Made by a program: the position numbers and the translations under genes | The notes under the pieces: model-generated | Told to the model about the DNA's origin: nothing | Databases searched by the model: none | What the model saw: the letters and a program-made list of their open reading frames with translations, nothing else | NCBI GenBank assembly: GCA_039545275.1 | Contig: BCHS01000012.1 | Coordinates: forward strand, 1-64,000 | Source: Pseudomicrostroma phylloplanum | Lineage: Eukaryota; Basidiomycota; Exobasidiomycetes; Microstromatales | Length of the DNA stretch: 64,000 bases | Direction: 5' to 3' | Part shown: one piece after another, positions 11,331 through 22,046 of the stretch | How the letters are laid out: every line of letters starts with the position of its first letter | Position numbering within the stretch: position 1 is the stretch's first letter

Positions 11331-11629
11331 TGCGGCTGACAGAGGTTGACGAGCAGAGTGGTACGAGGTTCTTCCTTTCCTTGCCTGGCCTCATCCAACC
11401 CCGCAGAATGCCGATGAAGCTGGGCCGTGCGGGGCGGAGCTTGAATTCCGGAGATTGTTCGCGTCTCTTGTTCCGTGATGTCGGTGACGGACAAGGACGA
11501 TGGGGCGCCGCCTTGGCCTGTCTTGCTCGGCAGGCGTGGGCCATTTGCTGCCACTCTGCCCAGCACCGTCTGCATCTGTATGCCCCACCTCGCCTCTCTT
11601 CATCGGTGCTCTCATATGGTCCCTTAGCA
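11331..11629. promoter_or_regulatory. Divergent promoter, acyltransferase / RNase H array
   Basis: The only sequence between the starts of the acyltransferase (minus) and the first RNase H-like gene (plus). Both must be driven from here, so the array and the acyltransferase pair may be co-regulated (inference). No TATA box was evident. Confidence 0.4.
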
Positions 11630-12386
11630 ATGGCTCCGAGTCACTTCTTCAATTGGCACCAGCTCAATGCCGACCGCAACTACTCTGGCCGCGAGACTGT
11701 CATCGTCTACTGTGATGGGGCTGCCTTGCTCAACGGCAGGCAGGGGGCATCTGCTGGCTTTGGCGTATGGTTCCAGAGGACTTGTCACAGGAGGCTCAAT
11801 GTCCTGGGTCCCGTACAAGGACCTCAGACGAACCAGAGGGCCGAGCTGTCTGTGAGTCTGTCCATACGCTCGTCCAACAGAGTCTCCTGCAATCACTGAA
11901 CCATGCCGGCACCCTGTCCTTCCATTCGTCGCCAAAGGCCCTCTACTTTGCCATTCAGCGCGCTCCACAGCACACTCACCTGGTCATCTTTACCGTCTCC
12001 AGGTATGCCATCAACTGTCTTACAGACTGGATTGTGGGTACCAGCACCTCTTGGCAGCCAATGCGCCTCGTATATGCTCGCCTCGCTGATTCGCCATCCC
12101 ACCTTTCACTTCACACAGTATCGCTGGCAGCAGAATGGCTTCATAAATGCCAAGGGACTTCCAGTTGCCAACAAGGACCTCATCCACGATATCATGGGAG
12201 TACGAAGGGCACACGATGGCAAAGTCCGCCTTCAATACGTTCCGGGACATTCGGGGAACTACGGCAATGAGCAAGCCGACTGGTGAGTCGCCAGGATGCA
12301 GGTGTGCTGGAGAGCTTTTTCCTGACGACGGCCATCTCTTTGTACCTGCCAGGTTGGCACGCAAAGCAGCCTGTCGCAACTACTAG
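11630..12386 (+). CDS. RNase H-like gene A, D70-equivalent lost
   Basis: Four exons: 11630-11851, 11938-12033, 12119-12282 and 12353-12386, 171 residues, all in phase. A single RNase H1 fold with no N-terminal hybrid-binding domain. Catalytic positions: YCDGA (Asp29), TNQRAEL (Glu72), then IFTVSRYA where the other copies have TDS, so the third acid is Val94. GHSG (His150) and QAD (Asp160) are kept. RNase H1 cuts RNA in RNA-DNA hybrids with two metal ions held by these acids. Losing one Asp should cripple cleavage but might leave hybrid binding. First of five tandem copies. Exon 2 and exon 3 are 96 and 164 nt as in every copy. Confidence 0.88.
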
Positions 12387-12975
12387 CGCTCTGATTGTGT
12401 CGACGTGAACCGCTCGGACAGCTCTCTCCACCGGTCTAATGCTGAACAAGATTGCCTCTGGGCATAGTGAGGAGAGCCTGTACCTCGCAAGAACCTTTCA
12501 TGTTGTCGGAAGTCTGGGCAGTAAGCGCACGCTACCTCCAGCCATTGCAACCTACTTCTCCGCCGTTGTCTACCCCGATACCTGTCACCTACTATACCCG
12601 CAGCCTGCAATAACATACCAGTCGACGCAAGAGCTCCTAGACTGATCGGCCTGAAAGAGACTCAGGAAAGATACGAGGCGGGGCAAGTCCTCTGTGATGC
12701 CCCAAGCGGAAAGTCGGACCGATGCAGTGGCATCGCTTCCACTCTGAACCGGAGACGCTGGAGAACCCTGGGTGAGCCGGAGTGTGCGAGTGACCTGTCT
12801 GCCGAGCTCGCGTTTGACTCTCACCGTACATACAACCACGCGTGCCGAGTGGCCCTCTCAACTCGAGAGTCCAGCGAGTGCCCTACTCATCTCTAGAATC
12901 GAACCGGTGCCCTCCTCATTCCTACAATCCTACCATCACGCCTGCACATCCACTTACGCCTCTGCACCCATCGCC
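12387..12975. other. Intergenic in RNase H array
   Basis: Spacer between copies A and B, with the 3' region of A and promoter of B. No relict copy or other gene was seen. Confidence 0.45.
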
Positions 12976-13818
12976 ATGTCCTCCCCTGACCCTTCTTACC
13001 TTGACCACCTCAGCGCCGCTGACATTTACAGGGATGTAATCTTCAGAGAACGCATCAGAACCACGGGACAGGAGTGGATCGTCCTCAACGATAGCTATGC
13101 TCACCTCAATCTACCACAAATTGAAATCTACGCTCATGGCATCCGCCTGGGCGGCGGACAAGGGCCCCCGGCTTTCTCCTGGCTACCGCCCCTTGCCGGC
13201 TGGGGTCTCTACTTCAAGCGGCGGGTATTTCACTATCGGAATGGTGGTGGGCCAGTGTCAGGGCGCCAGACGAGTCAGAGGGCCGAGCTGATGGTAAGTG
13301 CCTGGTGGTGCTACTGAGAAGTCGTTGTAGTGGCTGATGGACCGCCTTGTGTCATCTGAGCGCAGGCTATGCATCATGCTTTACTCAGAGCACCTCCAAA
13401 TCACCACCTCGTCATCTACACCAGCTCCTACCATGTTTGGGCATGCTTTGAGATCTGGTTCGTGAGTGCAATGACCGGCAGAATATGGCCGTCATGTCAG
13501 GCTGGCTGCTCAACTGACCCCGCTCAATCCGTTCTAGGACTACTGGGAGGTCTACGGCTACACCCACGACGGTGGCGAACGAGTCGGCAGTAGGGATCTC
13601 ATACACGCCATTATGCGAGAAAGACGATTGCGTCAAGGCAAAGTCGATATCAGGTACGTCACCGCTCCTTTTCAGGACCCCGGTATTCTAATCGCTGAAG
13701 AGTAAGTCAATAGCGGGAACGGATGATATTCTGCCTGCTATACAGAGGCTCATGCCCCGACTTGCTTCTCTCCGCCCTGTACAGGATTGCGTCAGACGCA
13801 GCCAGAGGGCGTTATTGA
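12976..13818 (+). CDS. RNase H-like gene B, probable pseudoenzyme
   Basis: Four exons: 12976-13293, 13366-13461, 13538-13701 and 13785-13818, 203 residues, all in phase. It aligns along its length with the other copies (LPQIEIYAHG, GWGLYFKRR, SQRAELM, HLVIYTSS, SRDLIHAIM, IASDAARGRY). Four of the five catalytic positions are changed: the first Asp is His54, the TDS Asp is Ser126, the late His is Pro182 and the last Asp is Glu192. Only Glu104 remains. An inserted Pro-rich loop (GPPAFSWLPP) follows the first strand. Despite this the frame, splice sites and exon 2-4 lengths are intact. It is therefore either a recently dead enzyme or a retained non-catalytic protein, more likely the latter given the perfect gene structure (inference). 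Confidence 0.8.
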
Positions 13819-14375
13819 ATCCACCTCCGTCTTGAGAAGCCTACTTTCGGCTACCATGGCCGGCTATCGTAGCCACACCGCAGGTTGCGACCATCCTGGC
13901 AAGCGTAGCAACGCAAGACGGATCCCGTCATCGACTGTTGGCACGGTCTCGACTCCCATGGCCTTGCTTCAGGGGTATCGGACATCGTGAGGCCTGCTGT
14001 ACGAGGCAAGCAAGGCCAGTCCCCTGATCCCGCCATCTAGCAATTGTCAAGCTCTGCTTTTCTCCCTTTATCTAATTAGATCGCAAGTATGTATGTAAGA
14101 GAATGTCAGGGAAGAGTGAAGAGAGACATGTAAGCTCCCGGAGATGGCATTACCACAGTGATAGTCCGGCTGGCTGCCAGGGGTGTAGGAGACAAATTCA
14201 GGGCTCAAATAGCCTTTGTCTCGTGCCGCTTTGCTCTCTGGCTCGTTTCATTGCCGCCTGACCACCTGCTTTGCAGTTGCAGACGACGAAGTCATCCTAG
14301 CTTCTACCTCTCCCGCCTCGACCCACACCGCACCTATATCCTTCTCAGCAGCGTAGCCCACCCCTGCTGCTTCCG
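13819..14375. other. Intergenic in RNase H array
   Basis: Spacer between copies B and C. It should hold the terminator of B and promoter of C. Nothing else was recognised. Confidence 0.45.
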
Positions 14376-15154
14376 ATGGCATACATCGGCTATGCTGTAG
14401 CCTGTAGATGGGTGGAGCCCAGCTGGGGCGACCTCAATCAACGCTACTCCCTCTACAACTTGCCACAAGTCGACGTCTACGCCGACGGAGCTGCCTTGGC
14501 AAACGGTCGCTACGACGCTGTGGCTGGCTGGGGCCTCCATTTCGAGCCCCCGTGGGTGCATTTGAGTGGTGGTGGTCGAGTCATGGGTTGTCAGACGAAT
14601 CAACGAGCAGAGTTAATGGTCAGTTTTCCTTGACGTTGCTACTCCGAGCTGCTGTACTGACAGATGCTCCACCTTCCGCGACCGTCGTATCCACGCAGGC
14701 CATCTACCAGGCCATCGTTCGAGCGCCTGCAGGCTGGCATGTAGTCATCCACACCGACTCTCAATATGCTATCAACTGCCTGACCAGATGGTTGGTAAGT
14801 CAGGCAGTAGCTTGCGGCCATTATCCGATTCACGGCAAGCTCATCCTGGCCCCCTGCTTCCTGCCGTACTATAGGTGGGATGGGAAGCGAATGGCTTCTG
14901 CAATAGTCAAGGGCACGAAGTAGTTAACCGAGACGTCATTGAAAATATCATCCTAGTTCGAAGACAGCGCCCGACGGGAGTCTTCTTGACTTACGTCGCA
15001 GCTCATACTGGAATACCTGGTAATGAGAGAGCCGACATGTGAGTACCGTACAGAGATCGTACGATATGCAGTGCTGCTTGTGGGCTCGCCTCACACATTT
15101 CCCCTTCCCTTGCTCAGGTACGCGAAAGATGCCGCGATGGGCCACTGGGGCTGA
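14376..15154 (+). CDS. RNase H-like gene C, catalytic set intact
   Basis: Four exons: 14376-14618, 14699-14794, 14875-15038 and 15118-15154, 179 residues in phase. The exon 3 start at 14875 (GTG GGA TGG) is chosen because the alternative frame stops at once, while this one reads NRDVIENI. Catalytic residues are all present: YADGA (Asp37), TNQRAEL (Glu79), HTDSQYA (Asp101), AAHTG (His157) and RAD (Asp167). A WGLHF strand and a conserved GG turn follow the first acid as in RNase H1. No HBD, signal peptide or targeting sequence is evident, so a nuclear or cytosolic location is likely. Confidence 0.9.
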
Positions 15155-15867
15155 CTGCCACAACAGAAGAAATCGGTAGCCCCTCGCAGCCCCCGCGTTC
15201 CTCCAGCGCTGGCACCCGGTCGATGATCATATGAAGAGGCTATGGTACGCTCCTCCTCGCATCTTGACATCTTCCGAAGGTGCATCAGACGCAGCCGCAA
15301 GGTCTGACCAGATTACCTCCGTATTGAGCAGATGACTCCAAAATCCCACAGTAGGCTGTCATGGCCGCGACGCAGAATGTGTCCGAAGTTGAGGGGCACA
15401 GGACGTCAACCTCACCCTCGAGACACTTTCGTTGGTGTGCTATTTTCTTTGGCTAGTCTTTGATGTTCTGCTCGAAAGGCTTCTACCATCTGCTTCACTT
15501 TCCGAGGGCGTGCCTCTCGCAATCTATCCAAAGAGCCTGAAACGTCCAGCCGATGTCGCACGAAGAGTCTGACGAATCCGGCTGAACGAATGCACAAAGG
15601 CTACAGTCTTGGAACGGAGCCATCGGTGCCTCGCGGCACAAACGTTCTTCCACATGTCTCCTAGAGGCGCAACACACGGAGGTCCCTGACGAGACGGCTC
15701 GGAAGCTTACGCGCTCCGTTCGTTTGCCTTTTGCTCCTTGACCGCTTGCATTACGGGGCAGAGGATGGACTCCCTTCAGCCTACTCCTTACCGTTCCTTC
15801 CACTCTCCCGTGCCATCCTCGCTTCCCCCTCAGCCTCTCCACCCTTCCCCTGTCTTGTCTCGACTCA
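15155..15867. other. Intergenic in RNase H array
   Basis: The longest spacer in the array (713 bp), between copies C and D. Short open frames on the minus strand show no recognisable similarity to RNase H. No gene is called. Confidence 0.45.
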
Positions 15868-16642
15868 ATGGCTCACAGCGGCTACATCGTTGCCCACACT
15901 GGCTACGCTAGAGCTGAAATGCCTGTCTGGCAGGAGCTCAACCAAGAGTATGAGCACTTCCGCTTGCCACAGGTCACCATCTACGCCGATGGAGCGTGCC
16001 TTGGAAATGGCCAGTACGACGCCAAAGCTGGTTGGGGCCTCTACTTCCCCTATCCTTTCCAGCATATGAGCACTGGTGGCAGAGTCTCAGGAAATCAGAC
16101 GAACCAAAGGGCCGAGTTGACTGTCAGTCATTGCTGTGGGTTGTGACTTCGAAGCGTGTTTACTGATGCCCAGTCCCCCAACTTCCATGACCTGACGCAG
16201 GCCGTTTATGAGGCCATTCGTCGAGCGCCTTCCGGTTATCATGTGCTGATCTACACTGACTCTCAGCATGCTATCGACTGCTTCACCAAATGGATAGTAA
16301 GTGTGATGACCACCTTGAGCATGGCGTACACTCTTGACGTTCGTTACTCCTCCCTTTACTCCTCACTGCCCCAGACTCGATGGGAGTCCAACAACTATAC
16401 CGCAGAGAACGGACGCGAGGTCATCAACCGAGGCATCATTGAGAGCATCATGCGAGTCCGACGACAGCGCCCGACTCAGGTCCACTTGAAGTATGTCGCC
16501 GCTCATTCGGGAGATCCTGGTAATACGAGAGCTGATGAGTGAGTGCACACGTCAAGCGAATTATTAAACCACAATCTGATTTAACTTCAAGTCCTTTCCC
16601 CGCAGGAATGCCAAGGCCGGGGCCAGAGGCCACTACGATTAG
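15868..16642 (+). CDS. RNase H-like gene D, catalytic set intact
   Basis: Four exons: 15868-16122, 16201-16296, 16375-16538 and 16606-16642, 183 residues in phase. Catalytic residues: IYADGA (Asp41), TNQRAEL (Glu83), YTDSQHA (Asp105), AAHSGDPGN (His161) and RADE (Asp171). It is closest to copy C: both have an N-terminal stretch ending LPQV before the first strand, and both carry RRQRPT before the last strand. The C-terminal GARGHYD tail is shared in form by all copies. Expected activity is hydrolysis of RNA in RNA-DNA hybrids. Confidence 0.9.
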
Positions 16643-17314
16643 ACTTCAGCCGGCCAGCTCGTCGCCTCCAGCTCCCTCGCGTCACTACACTGTCGGCTTC
16701 GACGTGACCTTTTAGCAGATAAGATTAGACTACCTTCCTTACGCAGCCCAGAAATCGCCTCGTCTTGTAGCGACCGACTTCTCAATCGCTTCCGATGACC
16801 TGAGAAACCGTCTTCCACCCCACCACTTGCGTCGATGACACTCGAATAGAAGCCTTTCACGCTTCAGCTGTCTGACTTTCTGTCGTACATTCGGTCGCCT
16901 CATGGCCACAGTCTCCTCTCCTTTGGCTGCTTCATGCCGAAAGGCATTGCCCTCCGTTCACTGACGTCCCCATGAAGGTTACTAGCCTGTGTTTCACTCT
17001 CGCCCATTCGAGCTGCAGTCCATCCCATGAGGATCTCTGCTCAGACACTGCTCTGATGATGTTGTTCATGCCTGGTGCAATCTCCTGGCTAGGGTTGCCC
17101 AAACACATCGATATTCCTTTGTCCCATCTTGAGGGACAAACCGTTGACGATGCAAAGCAGGCGCAAGGGTAGTGCGCGCTTTGTTCTTGGACCCGCTCGG
17201 GGACTGGGACAGCATCCAGCACAATCACGCTCGCGCCAGTCTTTCTGTCCGTACCATCATAACCTCATCACACCACACAAAGCATTTGGCCCCCTCCAGA
17301 TCAGGCTGCCCCCC
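16643..17314. other. Intergenic in RNase H array
   Basis: Spacer between copies D and E (672 bp). Promoter of E is presumed near its 3' end. No other feature was seen. Confidence 0.45.
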
Positions 17315-18066
17315 ATGTCTGACGGATGCTACGGTAATCCAGAGGGCAAGTGGCATGCCTTCAACCGAGAATATGACTATTTCAACGAGGAAGAGATCGA
17401 CGTCTATTGCGATGGAGCTGCCTCCCACAACGGCTACGACGGCGCTTCTGCTGGCTGGGGCATCTACTTCAAAGATCCATGCTACCACTACCTCAATGCG
17501 GGAGGACCAGTGTCCGGGGATCAGACGAACCAGAGGGCCGAATTGACGGTACGTAGCCTCCAATGCGTTTCATATCGGGATCAGTGGACCGACATCACAA
17601 GCCTCTCACCTCTTGACCACTCGACGTCAGGCCATTCTTGAAGCTCTCAAACGAGCGCCTGACGAAGAGCACCTCGTCATCCATACAGACTCGCAATATG
17701 CCCTCGACTGCCTCACCAATTGGCTGGTGAGTGGAAAGGTAGTCCCTCGACTTCACCTGGCTGCACATGCGGGCTGATTCATGCTCACGACACAACAGGA
17801 CCGATGGCTACGCAACGGCTGGATGACGAGCACTGGAAAGCCAGTCGCCAACAGAGACCTCATCGAGGACATCATAGATGCTCGCCAAAATCGCGGACCC
17901 AAAGTCATCTTGAAGCACGTCCGTGGGCATTCCGGTGATCCTGGAAACACAGCAGCTGACATGTGAGTCAAGCCCGGAGATCTTGTGCTGGTAATGCTCA
18001 GCTCACTCCAGACTTGCATCCTTTCGCAGAATCGCCAAGAACGCAAGCCGCGGCTACTACGAGTAA
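17315..18066 (+). CDS. RNase H-like gene E, catalytic set intact
   Basis: Four exons: 17315-17548, 17631-17726, 17799-17962 and 18030-18066, 176 residues in phase. Catalytic residues: VYCDGA (Asp33), TNQRAEL (Glu76), HTDSQYA (Asp98), GHSGDPGN (His154) and AAD (Asp164). The YCDGA strand and the NAGGPVSGDQTNQ loop resemble copy A more than C or D, so A and E may be the older pair (inference). The start is the first in-frame Met before the conserved region. The longer upstream open frame lacks any family similarity. Confidence 0.9.
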
Positions 18067-18384
18067 CAGCCAGATCTCAGCCGCCGGGGTCAAGCCTGGT
18101 CTGGGCGAAAGGTCACGGTGTCTAGGTCGAAAGTCGGATGTATGAGGCCACTACCGAGTAGCTCTCACCGCTCCTTGAAGTTGTGAGACGACCATCACCA
18201 GATAAAGTTAGAGCTCCCTCCCTTCTTGATTCCAAAAATAGCTGGGCGATGTCTGTGGAGGTGTCTGGCGAGTTCCGTGACTCCCGCACCTGCCCTTTCC
18301 GCCATCTCTCTCCCGCCCCCATTGATCCATCCATTCAATCGTGTACCTCTTGTCCCCGAATCCTCTTGCTTGTCCTTCTTCAAA
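18067..18384. other. Intergenic, end of RNase H array
   Basis: Contains the 3' region of RNase H copy E and the presumed promoter of the DUF1772-type gene. Nothing else was seen. Confidence 0.45.
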
Positions 18385-18987
18385 ATGAGCCATTCTGACA
18401 TCGATCTCGCCACCCGCGCAGTGGGCATCCTCTCTTCCGGATACCTTCTTGGTGTGTACGCCCTATGGCCGAGGGAGCGAAGATCGACTGACCTGCTCTT
18501 CTGACTCCTCGTGCTCTTCAATTCTCGTTGTGTTTGTCCTCTCTTAGTATCAACCTTCTCAGCCTCGGCGGCGGTTCAGCCGGCTTTCAAGAAGGACTCG
18601 CTTGATACCCTGCAGCGTCTCAATCTCTGGAACACCCAGTACACCGCCTCGGCCAAGCGCTGGCTGCCCATCTCCTTCGGGGCCATGCTCGCGTACGGCT
18701 TCGCTGCCTTCTACACCCGCTTCTCACCTTCGAACCTCCTCATCGCCGCGGGATCCATGGCCATGATCCACGTCTGGAGTACATTCGCAATGGCAAAGAC
18801 GTCCAAGAAGCTCAAGACTTCGCAAAAGGAAAATGCGGGCGCGCAGCTCATGAAGGGTCCCAGGGAGGAGCAGACCCTCGAGTTGATTGGCAAGTGGGAG
18901 ATGCTCAACCGCGTGAGGATCGCACTGAGCGCAGTGGCATTTGGACTGGGTGTGTATGATCTGCTACAGGTCGTCGACGTGTTGTAG
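18385..18987 (+). CDS. DUF1772 (anthrone oxygenase-like) membrane protein
   Basis: Two exons: 18385-18451 and 18548-18987, joining in phase to 168 residues. Helical membrane segments are visible at RAVGILSSGYLLVSTFSASAA, WLPISFGAMLAYGFAAFY, LLIAAGSMAMIHVWSTFAM and IALSAVAFGLGVYDLL. The layout of four helices, with a polar loop (LQRLNLWNTQYTASAKR) after the first and a W..LNR.R segment before the last, is that of the DUF1772 family. Some members oxidise anthrones in polyketide pathways; most are uncharacterised. No polyketide synthase lies in this window, so a metabolic role is unproven. Confidence 0.78.
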
Positions 18988-19230
18988 GAGCTGTGGGTTC
19001 TCTCTAAGCTGCGAAGTCATACCCCTTGATAGGCTGGCACCCATACCCGGCATTCCGGAAGGAGAGCTGTAGTACTAGGCATGTAAATTGGACTTGCTAT
19101 TATCTGGAAGATGCTAACGTGGTGTAAGCAATGGACGAGTACTATACAATGCAATGTTACAGGGTATACAGGAATTAGAGAAGAGCAGAACTCTAGGTCT
19201 AGTGGGCAAGGGGACGCCTCCAGGTGGTGA

Positions 19231-20441
19231 CTATGCCGCTTCCTTCGGGGCCACGCCTCCTTCTACGTCGTCGCTTACCGCCTTGCTTCCCCACGTCCAC
19301 TTCTTCCCTAGCCAGAGTGATACGTAGGTCAAGGCTAGCAGCACAGGAATCTCCACAAAGGGCCCGATGGTGGCCGCGAGTGCTTGATCGCTTCCGGCTC
19401 CATATGCAGAGACGGCGATGGCGATGGCCAACTCGAAATTGTTGCTGCCGGCAGTGAAGGCCTGCACGACTGTCATCTGGTAGTCGAATGTGCGCGAGTA
19501 CTTGCGCGATAGCCGCCAGCAGAGAACAAAGGTGCCCACCCACATGATGGTAAAGTAGAGCACCAGCGGTACAAAGCATCTAAAGACGGGTCCGATGTTG
19601 TCCAAGACGCGCCTGGCCTGCAGGGCAAAGATGACAATGACGACGTAGAGGAGCGCCACGAGAGAGAGGGCGCCAAAGTAGGGCAGGAAGTGATGCTGGA
19701 ATCGCTGCTTGCCCATCAGTAAGATTAGAGAGAATCGAGTGACCACGCCCGCTGCGAGAGGTACGCCGAGGTAGAGTGCTACAGCAATTGCCGTGTGAGA
19801 ATAGTCTAGGCTCAAACTGTCCGCATCAGAGATGACGTTGATGAGGAAGATTGAATAAGGGCTGAAGAGGACGATTTGCAGAAGAGAATTGACGATGACG
19901 ACCAGGGCGCAGACGTCGCAGTCTCCCTTTGCGAGGCTGACCCAGATGTTGACCATGGCAATGCATCGTGCGACGCCGACGAGGATGATACCAGCCCGGT
20001 AGGTGGCAAGATCAGGGAGCGTAGCCCAAGCGAGTGCGAGCATGATGAAGGGTCCAGCGATCCAATTGAGGAGCAGGCTGACGCCAATTTGTGTCCACAC
20101 CCGTCGGCTTTGCACGAGCTCCGTGCCCCGCTCGTACTGCACCTTGGTGAGGATGGGCCACATCATGACGATGAGGCCAACGACTAGAGGAGCGGCAACG
20201 CCTTGCACCTCGCCGCCAGTGGCGAAGGCCGTTTGTACCCCTGGTGCAAAGTAGCCAATGACAACACCGATCACGACTGCTAGGAAGATCCAGACTGGTA
20301 GGAAGCGGTCTAGAAAGGAGAGGCTGGACAGCAGAGCTGCGAGGAAAGGTGAACAGTGCCAAGCAGTCAGATTGGCTGTACGGTACGTGTGTACCCCTGC
20401 CGCAATGCGCGCTGCCACTCACCCTTTGGTGTGACCATCAT
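19231..20441 (-). CDS. ACR3: Arsenite efflux permease Acr3
   Basis: Two exons: 20441-20423 and 20336-19231, joining in phase to 374 residues. About ten transmembrane helices. Family marks include LSFLDRFLPVWI near the N-terminus, GLIVMMWPILTKVQYE, NWIAGPFIMLALAW, GVARCIAMVNIW (the Cys central to arsenite transport) and FTAGSNNFELAIAIAVSAYG. The Acr3 family exports arsenite, and sometimes antimonite, across the plasma membrane using the proton gradient. The start MMVTPK is the only in-frame Met between a stop and the donor. A non-coding 5' exon is possible. No Acr1 or Acr2 homologue is seen nearby. Confidence 0.93.
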
Positions 20442-20657
20442 GTCGCCGCTGGGCTGTTTGCTTTCCGCTGGAGAGACTGGCAGAGCTTCCTGACCAGTCT
20501 CGGTAGCAGAGGCAGGGGCGGACTTGCTATCTTGGCTCGTAGAGGGGAAGAAAGACTGCGTATCAAACTGCAGAAAAGCACACGAGAATCACCCATGACG
20601 AGATCAGACTAACAGGACTGGTACAGGCATGTACACTACATTGCCGTTCTTCATCTT

Positions 20658-21288
20658 TTAGCTCTTCCTCACCTCTGATGCTTCTGCGTCTCCCCTAGCC
20701 AGTGCTACGTGCATTAAGCTGGCCAGCTCAGCGTCGATGTCTTTGCGATCATTCTGGAGTGCAATGATCTTGGAGCGTGCTGCGCGTATCGAAGGCTGGA
20801 GGAGGGGGGAGCAATGTACGAAGAATGAGCCGCCGGTGCTATAATAGATCGGGTCGTTGCAAACTTCTTCGACTCACGATGTCGACCGAGTTCAGGGGAA
20901 ATCCCTGAGCGTCGGTCAAAGGCGAAGTGAGAGTGACACCTTCCTGCATGGCAAAAGAGGGAGAATGCTCTAAGAGGATCAGCATCAAGGCCTCAGCAGC
21001 CCAGTCTAACCATGCTGCGCGTAGATACACACCCTCTTCAGGACGTCAGCATGTGTTTGCTAGATGAGCAAAGCAAGAGATATCCCGGTCAGCACCTGTC
21101 CGCGATGATGATGGGCGCTCAAAAGCAGCGAGCCCACAAGCTCGCCACCTCTTGCTCCTCTTCATGCGCCCTTGACGACTCACAATTTCGCGATCAAGTT
21201 GCTTCCTCTTCTGACCCAGCTCCAGAGCCCTTGCCCTTGCCTTTTCCGCCTGTGAGTCTGCAGGGTGTGGTTGTCCCATTGCCGACAT
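20658..21288 (-). CDS. NAS2: Nas2/PSMD9-like proteasome assembly chaperone, short
   Basis: Four exons: 21288-21184, 21059-21033, 20943-20878 and 20795-20658, joining in phase to 111 residues. The signature is TSPLTDAQGFPLNSVDI followed by PSIRAARSKIIALQNDRK and a coiled coil, which is the N-terminal domain of Nas2/PSMD9 (the 'PLVD.eGFPR.DID...vR.aR..I..LqND' pattern). This family binds the Rpt5 ATPase during 19S base assembly. Usual members have about 200-220 residues with a C-terminal PDZ domain. Here a stop follows the helical domain directly (SEVRKS) and no PDZ sequence is found downstream before the ACR3 gene. The N-terminal helix is rich in Lys, Arg and Glu. Confidence 0.75.
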
Positions 21289-22046
21289 TGCTGGGTGCGA
21301 GGAAGAGTTTCGGAGCTATGGGTGGAAGGTGGGATCAAGAGAGGAAGCTTGAGAGATGAGAAACTGGAAGTGAATGGGCAAGCGGTACCCACAAATATGT
21401 CCGGGAATGTGGGAATGTTCCACCCTTTATGCTCACGGCGTTCTTTCTTATATACTGTCTTCTTCTCCGGGCGAGGTTCCAGAAGGAGGAGAAGTGCGGC
21501 AAAGTGATGCTGGTGGTCACCGTGTACAATTTCAAATTGGCACACGGAAGTGGGCACGGTCTCCCCCGCTTAGGCGTACGTCGATCAAATTCACCCTTGC
21601 ACGTCTACGCTTCCCGCCTGCTTCCCCGAGCTTCTTGGCCGTGGTGCCCAAAGGTGCTTGAACGATGGGAGATACCGACAGTCAAAGGATCGTTGATTCG
21701 GTGAGCGCCAAGGACCATGGACGATGGCTAATGGCCGATGGCTTCCTCTGTGCCAGACGCCGTGGCTGACATGCGCATCTCCGCTCCGATCGGCGGGTGG
21801 GTGTGAGTGGTGAATGAGGCGCGCCCTCTTCCGCACGGCAGCAAAGCGGGAGCGGGCGACTCAAGAGGAATCCCATCGGCTGCCTTTCCGATCCGACCGT
21901 GCCTCCCGTTAGTCCTTCTCAATCCGCGGGGCCAAGACCTGAGACGGTATCGATATTGCCCTCACCCCTACCACTACTCCTCACACCATCTTCTCTTCCC
22001 TCTCCAGCACTCATGACCTGACGATTCGCAACCTTGCCACCTCGTC
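21289..22046. promoter_or_regulatory. Divergent promoter region, Nas2-like / arrestin-like
   Basis: 758 bp between two divergent starts. It holds both promoters and long leaders. Open frames in it are short and unremarkable. Confidence 0.4.

Noticed and set aside
12772..13317. Longer N-terminus for RNase H copy B starting at 12772
   Set aside because: The added residues show no similarity to other copies; the ATG at 12976 gives an N-terminus comparable with the rest.
11630..18066. RNase H array as retrotransposon remnants
   Set aside because: No reverse transcriptase, integrase, gag or terminal repeats were seen, and each copy has three introns at the same places, unlike a retroelement.
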